Shown here: in pieces, positions 61,314-64,000 of the stretch | How positions within the stretch are numbered: position 1 is the first letter of the stretch | Layout of the letters: each line of letters opens with the position of its first letter | From: Algibacter sp045066735 | Lineage (GTDB): Bacteria; Bacteroidota; Bacteroidia; Flavobacteriales; Flavobacteriaceae | Reading direction: 5' to 3' | Assembly: GCF_045066735.1 (NCBI RefSeq) | Contig: NZ_JBISHH010000005.1 | Coordinates: 1-64,000 of the forward strand | DNA length: 64,000 nt | Made by a program: the position numbers and the translations under genes | The notes under the pieces: model-generated | Told to the model about the DNA's origin: nothing | Seen by the model: only the letters and a program-made list of their open reading frames with translations | Database searches by the model: none

Positions 61314-64000
61314 TTATTTAGTATAATGCTGTTTAGCATACTCTGTTGGTGTACAGTTAAAAACATTTTTAAAACATTTTGCAAAATAAGAATGGTCGTT
61401 AAAACCAACCGAATAACCAACTTGAGAAATATTAATATCGGATGATTTTAATAAGTCTGCCGCTAATTTTAAGCGTTGCGACCTAATAAACTCTGATGCA
61501 GATAAACCTGTAAGAGCCTTAATTTTTCTATGTAATTGCATGCGACTCATGCCTACGGCATCACTAAAATGTTCTACATTAAAAGACGATTCTACGAGAT
61601 TTGTTTCTAGAATTTCCTGAACTTTATTTAAAAATTGCTCATCTAAATTAGTAACAGCAATATCTTTAGGAGTTAGCACTATTTCCTGACTGTAGCGACT
61701 TTGAAGCTTTTGCCTAATCGCGATAAGGTTAGATACTTTAGTTTTTAACAGTTTAGAGTTAAATGGTTTTGTAATATAATCATCGGCACCAATTTCTATA
61801 CCTTTTAATTCGTTTTTGTCTCCTGCTTTCGCGGTGAGTAAAATAATGGGGATATGACTCGTAAGCTCGTTATCTTTTAATGTTTTGGTAAGTGCTACAC
61901 CATCTTTAACAGGCATCATAATATCAGATATTATAATATCTGGCACATGCTCGATAGCTAAATCTATACCAATTTGTCCATTTTTAGCCGTAATAATATT
62001 ATAATAATCTTCAAATGTTTGTTTAAGTAAAATGGTAACATCTACATTGTCTTCAACTATTAACAGAATAGGCTTATCTGTATCTTCAAAATCGTCCTCT
62101 ATGTTTTTGGAAGCTTCAATTTTAACCGATTCGTAATCGTCGGTAATTTTAGATGATGCTATAAATACTTCATTTTTAAAACTATTTCTATCTATAGGCA
62201 GTGTAACACTAAAGCAAATAGCTTCATTAAGCTTACTTTCCACTTTTATGGTTCCTTTATGAAGTTCTACTAATTCCTTCACTAGAGCTAAACCAATACC
62301 TGTTCCCTGGTTGTTTTCATCGGTTTGATAAAAACGAGTAAAAATATGATCCTGTTCTTGCTTTGTTAACCCTACACCTGTGTTTTTTACACTAAAATGC
62401 CATGTATTGTTTTTAATATAAGACTTACAAGTAACGCTACCATTAGCGGGTGTGTATTTTATAGCGTTAGACAATAAATTGATACTTATTTTCTCAACTG
62501 CGTCCTTATCAAACCAAACGGTATCTTCATTTTTTTCAATTTGTAGTTGATAATTAATATGGTTTTGTTCAGCTGAATAGTTAAAAGATTCTGCTAACCC
62601 AGAAATAAGGTCTTGAATATTTCCTTTTTGAATATGAAGTTTTAATTGTCCTGCATCTATTTTTGATAAATCTAATAATTGATTTACTAATGCCAATAAC
62701 CTATCGGAATTACGCTTAGCCATAATGAACTGATCTCGTTTTTTATCTGAAATAGAAGGATCTTCAATAGCGGCATCTATTGGATTTGATATTAAAGTAA
62801 GTGGTGTACGAAACTCGTGCGATATATTAGCGAAAAAGTTTGATTTGGCAGTATCTAGTTCTTTTAATCTTGTATTTGTTTTTTGACGGTTTCTATAAAG
62901 CACGAAAAGAAATAGTCCGGCAAGCGTTGTAAACCCTAAACCGCCAACTAATAAGTTCCGCTCATTCTTCTGTTGTTGTAGGGCTAAATCACTTTCTGCT
63001 TTTAAAGATTTTATCTCCTTGTCTTTTTGTTCTGTTTGATATTTCCCTTCAATTTCTTTAATAGTTTCAGCAATTTGAATTTGACTGAGTGAATCTTTTA
63101 TTTTGTATGCTATTTTACTAAGATTATTTGCTTTTCGATGCTCCCCTGTTTGCGTATAAACATCTGCCATAACAAATGCCAAATCCTTTTTAAGTATGCT
63201 GTTATTTATACTTTCATTTAATTGAATCCCAACCTTAGACCATGATAAAGCTTTTTGTAAATTATTTTGGAGTAATGAAAGTTTTGCGAGTTCAAGTGCA
63301 TTTGTACCCGCTTGTAAATTAAATTTTGATTCCTTATAAAATTCAAAAGATTTCGTAAAATAGACTTTTGCTTCTTCTAATTCATTTTTATCCAATTTAA
63401 TAAGGCCAAGTGCTCTCCCTATCTCTGCGGCGTTACTTAAGTCTTTAATTTTAATAAAAAATTTCTGCGAATTGGTTAAAATACTATCCGCTAAGTTTAG
63501 TTTTTGTTGTTTAAAATATAGTTTACCTAACTCTACATTATTAGTACTCATGTAATATTCGGCAGCTGCCGCGGGTAGTTTTCCAAACTGATTATTTGCT
63601 TTTAAATAATATGATTCGGCAAGTTCAAGATCGTCAAACTCCAAGTAAATGCTTCCTAAATTTTGATATGCTGCAGCAATAACATCTGGTCTTAATGTCT
63701 TTTTAACATGCATAGAATCGACCTTTAAAAAATATATTTGAGCCTTTTTAATAAAATCTTGTTGCTTATAAATAGTTCCTAAAGCGGTGTATGTATCTGC
63801 TTTGGTCATATAAGACAGTTCGTCTTCGCTATTAATATTTAATAAAGCTTTCTCACATGCAAATTCTGCTTCTTTAAATTCGCTTAAGAGGTACAAATTT
63901 CTACACAGCCCATTGTAAGCTATGGCTGCTCCAATATTATATTTTTCATTTTCTGATTTCCTTGCTGAGCTTTGAAAATAATATAAGGCAGAATCCCTTT
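61314..64000 (-). CDS. Hybrid two-component regulator: TPR - histidine kinase - receiver - AraC, 5' partial
   Basis: The frame continues to the window edge (upstream residues include SALYYFQSSARKSENEKYN), so the start is outside. Visible order: several TPR repeats (periplasmic sensor), one transmembrane helix (LLVGGLGFTTLAGLFLFVLY), HisKA with SHEFRTPLTLISNP, HATPase with LLSNAIKYTPANG and GTGIGLALVKEL, a receiver domain with the phospho-Asp in PDIIISDIMMPVKDG, and an AraC helix-turn-helix end (GFNDHSYFAKCFKNVFNCTP). All signalling parts appear intact. Unlike polysaccharide-locus hybrids it has TPRs and no Reg_prop propeller in the visible part. The target genes may be the secreted group downstream. 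Confidence 0.93.
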   Translation of the reverse strand, partial: RDSALYYFQSSARKSENEKYNIGAAIAYNGLCRNLYLLSEFKEAEFACEKALLNINSEDELSYMTKADTYTALGTIYKQQDFIKKAQIYFLKVDSMHVKKTLRPDVIAAAYQNLGSIYLEFDDLELAESYYLKANNQFGKLPAAAAEYYMSTNNVELGKLYFKQQKLNLADSILTNSQKFFIKIKDLSNAAEIGRALGLIKLDKNELEEAKVYFTKSFEFYKESKFNLQAGTNALELAKLSLLQNNLQKALSWSKVGIQLNESINNSILKKDLAFVMADVYTQTGEHRKANNLSKIAYKIKDSLSQIQIAETIKEIEGKYQTEQKDKEIKSLKAESDLALQQQKNERNLLVGGLGFTTLAGLFLFVLYRNRQKTNTRLKELDTAKSNFFANISHEFRTPLTLISNPIDAAIEDPSISDKKRDQFIMAKRNSDRLLALVNQLLDLSKIDAGQLKLHIQKGNIQDLISGLAESFNYSAEQNHINYQLQIEKNEDTVWFDKDAVEKISINLLSNAIKYTPANGSVTCKSYIKNNTWHFSVKNTGVGLTKQEQDHIFTRFYQTDENNQGTGIGLALVKELVELHKGTIKVESKLNEAICFSVTLPIDRNSFKNEVFIASSKITDDYESVKIEASKNIEDDFEDTDKPILLIVEDNVDVTILLKQTFEDYYNIITAKNGQIGIDLAIEHVPDIIISDIMMPVKDGVALTKTLKDNELTSHIPIILLTAKAGDKNELKGIEIGADDYITKPFNSKLLKTKVSNLIAIRQKLQSRYSQEIVLTPKDIAVTNLDEQFLNKVQEILETNLVESSFNVEHFSDAVGMSRMQLHRKIKALTGLSASEFIRSQRLKLAADLLKSSDINISQVGYSVGFNDHSYFAKCFKNVFNCTPTEYAKQHYTK

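Overview
The window looks like a chromosome segment of a marine-type member of the Flavobacteriaceae (Bacteroidota). The reasons are the strongly AT-rich DNA, PorP/SprF and OmpA-type partners of the type IX secretion system (T9SS), T9SS type A and type B C-terminal sorting domains, a TPR/AraC hybrid histidine kinase, TAnnTTTG-type promoter boxes, and mostly absent Shine-Dalgarno sites. No rRNA, tRNA, CRISPR array, insertion sequence or prophage was seen.

Layout. 1-9.9 kb: a giant repeat adhesin with a type B sorting domain (its 5' end is outside the window), followed by its PorP/SprF-like partner and two tandem paralogous OmpA-family proteins. 10-13.9 kb: a DUF3124 lipoprotein, a small beta-barrel protein, and a minus-strand ECF sigma factor operon (sigma, putative membrane anti-sigma, repeat-containing secreted protein). 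14-24.7 kb: housekeeping and envelope genes (DUF2911, MeaB, PAP2 phosphatase, MATE pump, nitronate monooxygenase, subtilisin-like protease, MnmA, YwqK-like, S41 protease). 24.7-30.6 kb: a candidate structured RNA and a perfect 21-bp inverted repeat before smpB, then an NTF2-like protein, a PNPOx-fold protein, a metal-dependent hydrolase, NhaC, and a peroxiredoxin-thioredoxin-DUF6952 redox group. 31-37.3 kb: genes of unknown function, two serine hydrolases around an SMP-30/royal-jelly-like lipoprotein, and a tiny Cys-rich lipoprotein.

37.3-41.6 kb is the accessory highlight. Three consecutive units each begin with GTT and end, after the last gene, with an imperfect palindromic element whose left arm is complementary to the start of the same unit. 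This is the layout expected of integron-type gene cassettes with attC sites, although the sequences do not fit the classical R-box consensus and no integrase is in the window. The first unit carries a two-gene operon: a Cap4/DUF4297-like nuclease and an SMC/Rad50-like ATPase with a CPTC zinc hook, probably an anti-phage system related to Lamassu-type systems. The other two units carry a winged-helix membrane protein and a beta-barrel protein.

41.7-55 kb: two envelope proteins of unknown function, a KatG-ankyrin pair, a fasciclin protein, and a run of tpx-dgkA-ftsK-lolA-like-lptF/G-ribBA genes. The GTP cyclohydrolase half of RibBA lacks the zinc cysteines. 55-61 kb: a minus-strand group of secreted proteins, three of which share one N-terminal module; one carries 14-residue YadA-head-like repeats and an S74 chaperone domain, and two neighbours have type A sorting domains. 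A 50-codon ORF precedes the last of these. 61.3 kb to the end: a hybrid two-component regulator running off the window.
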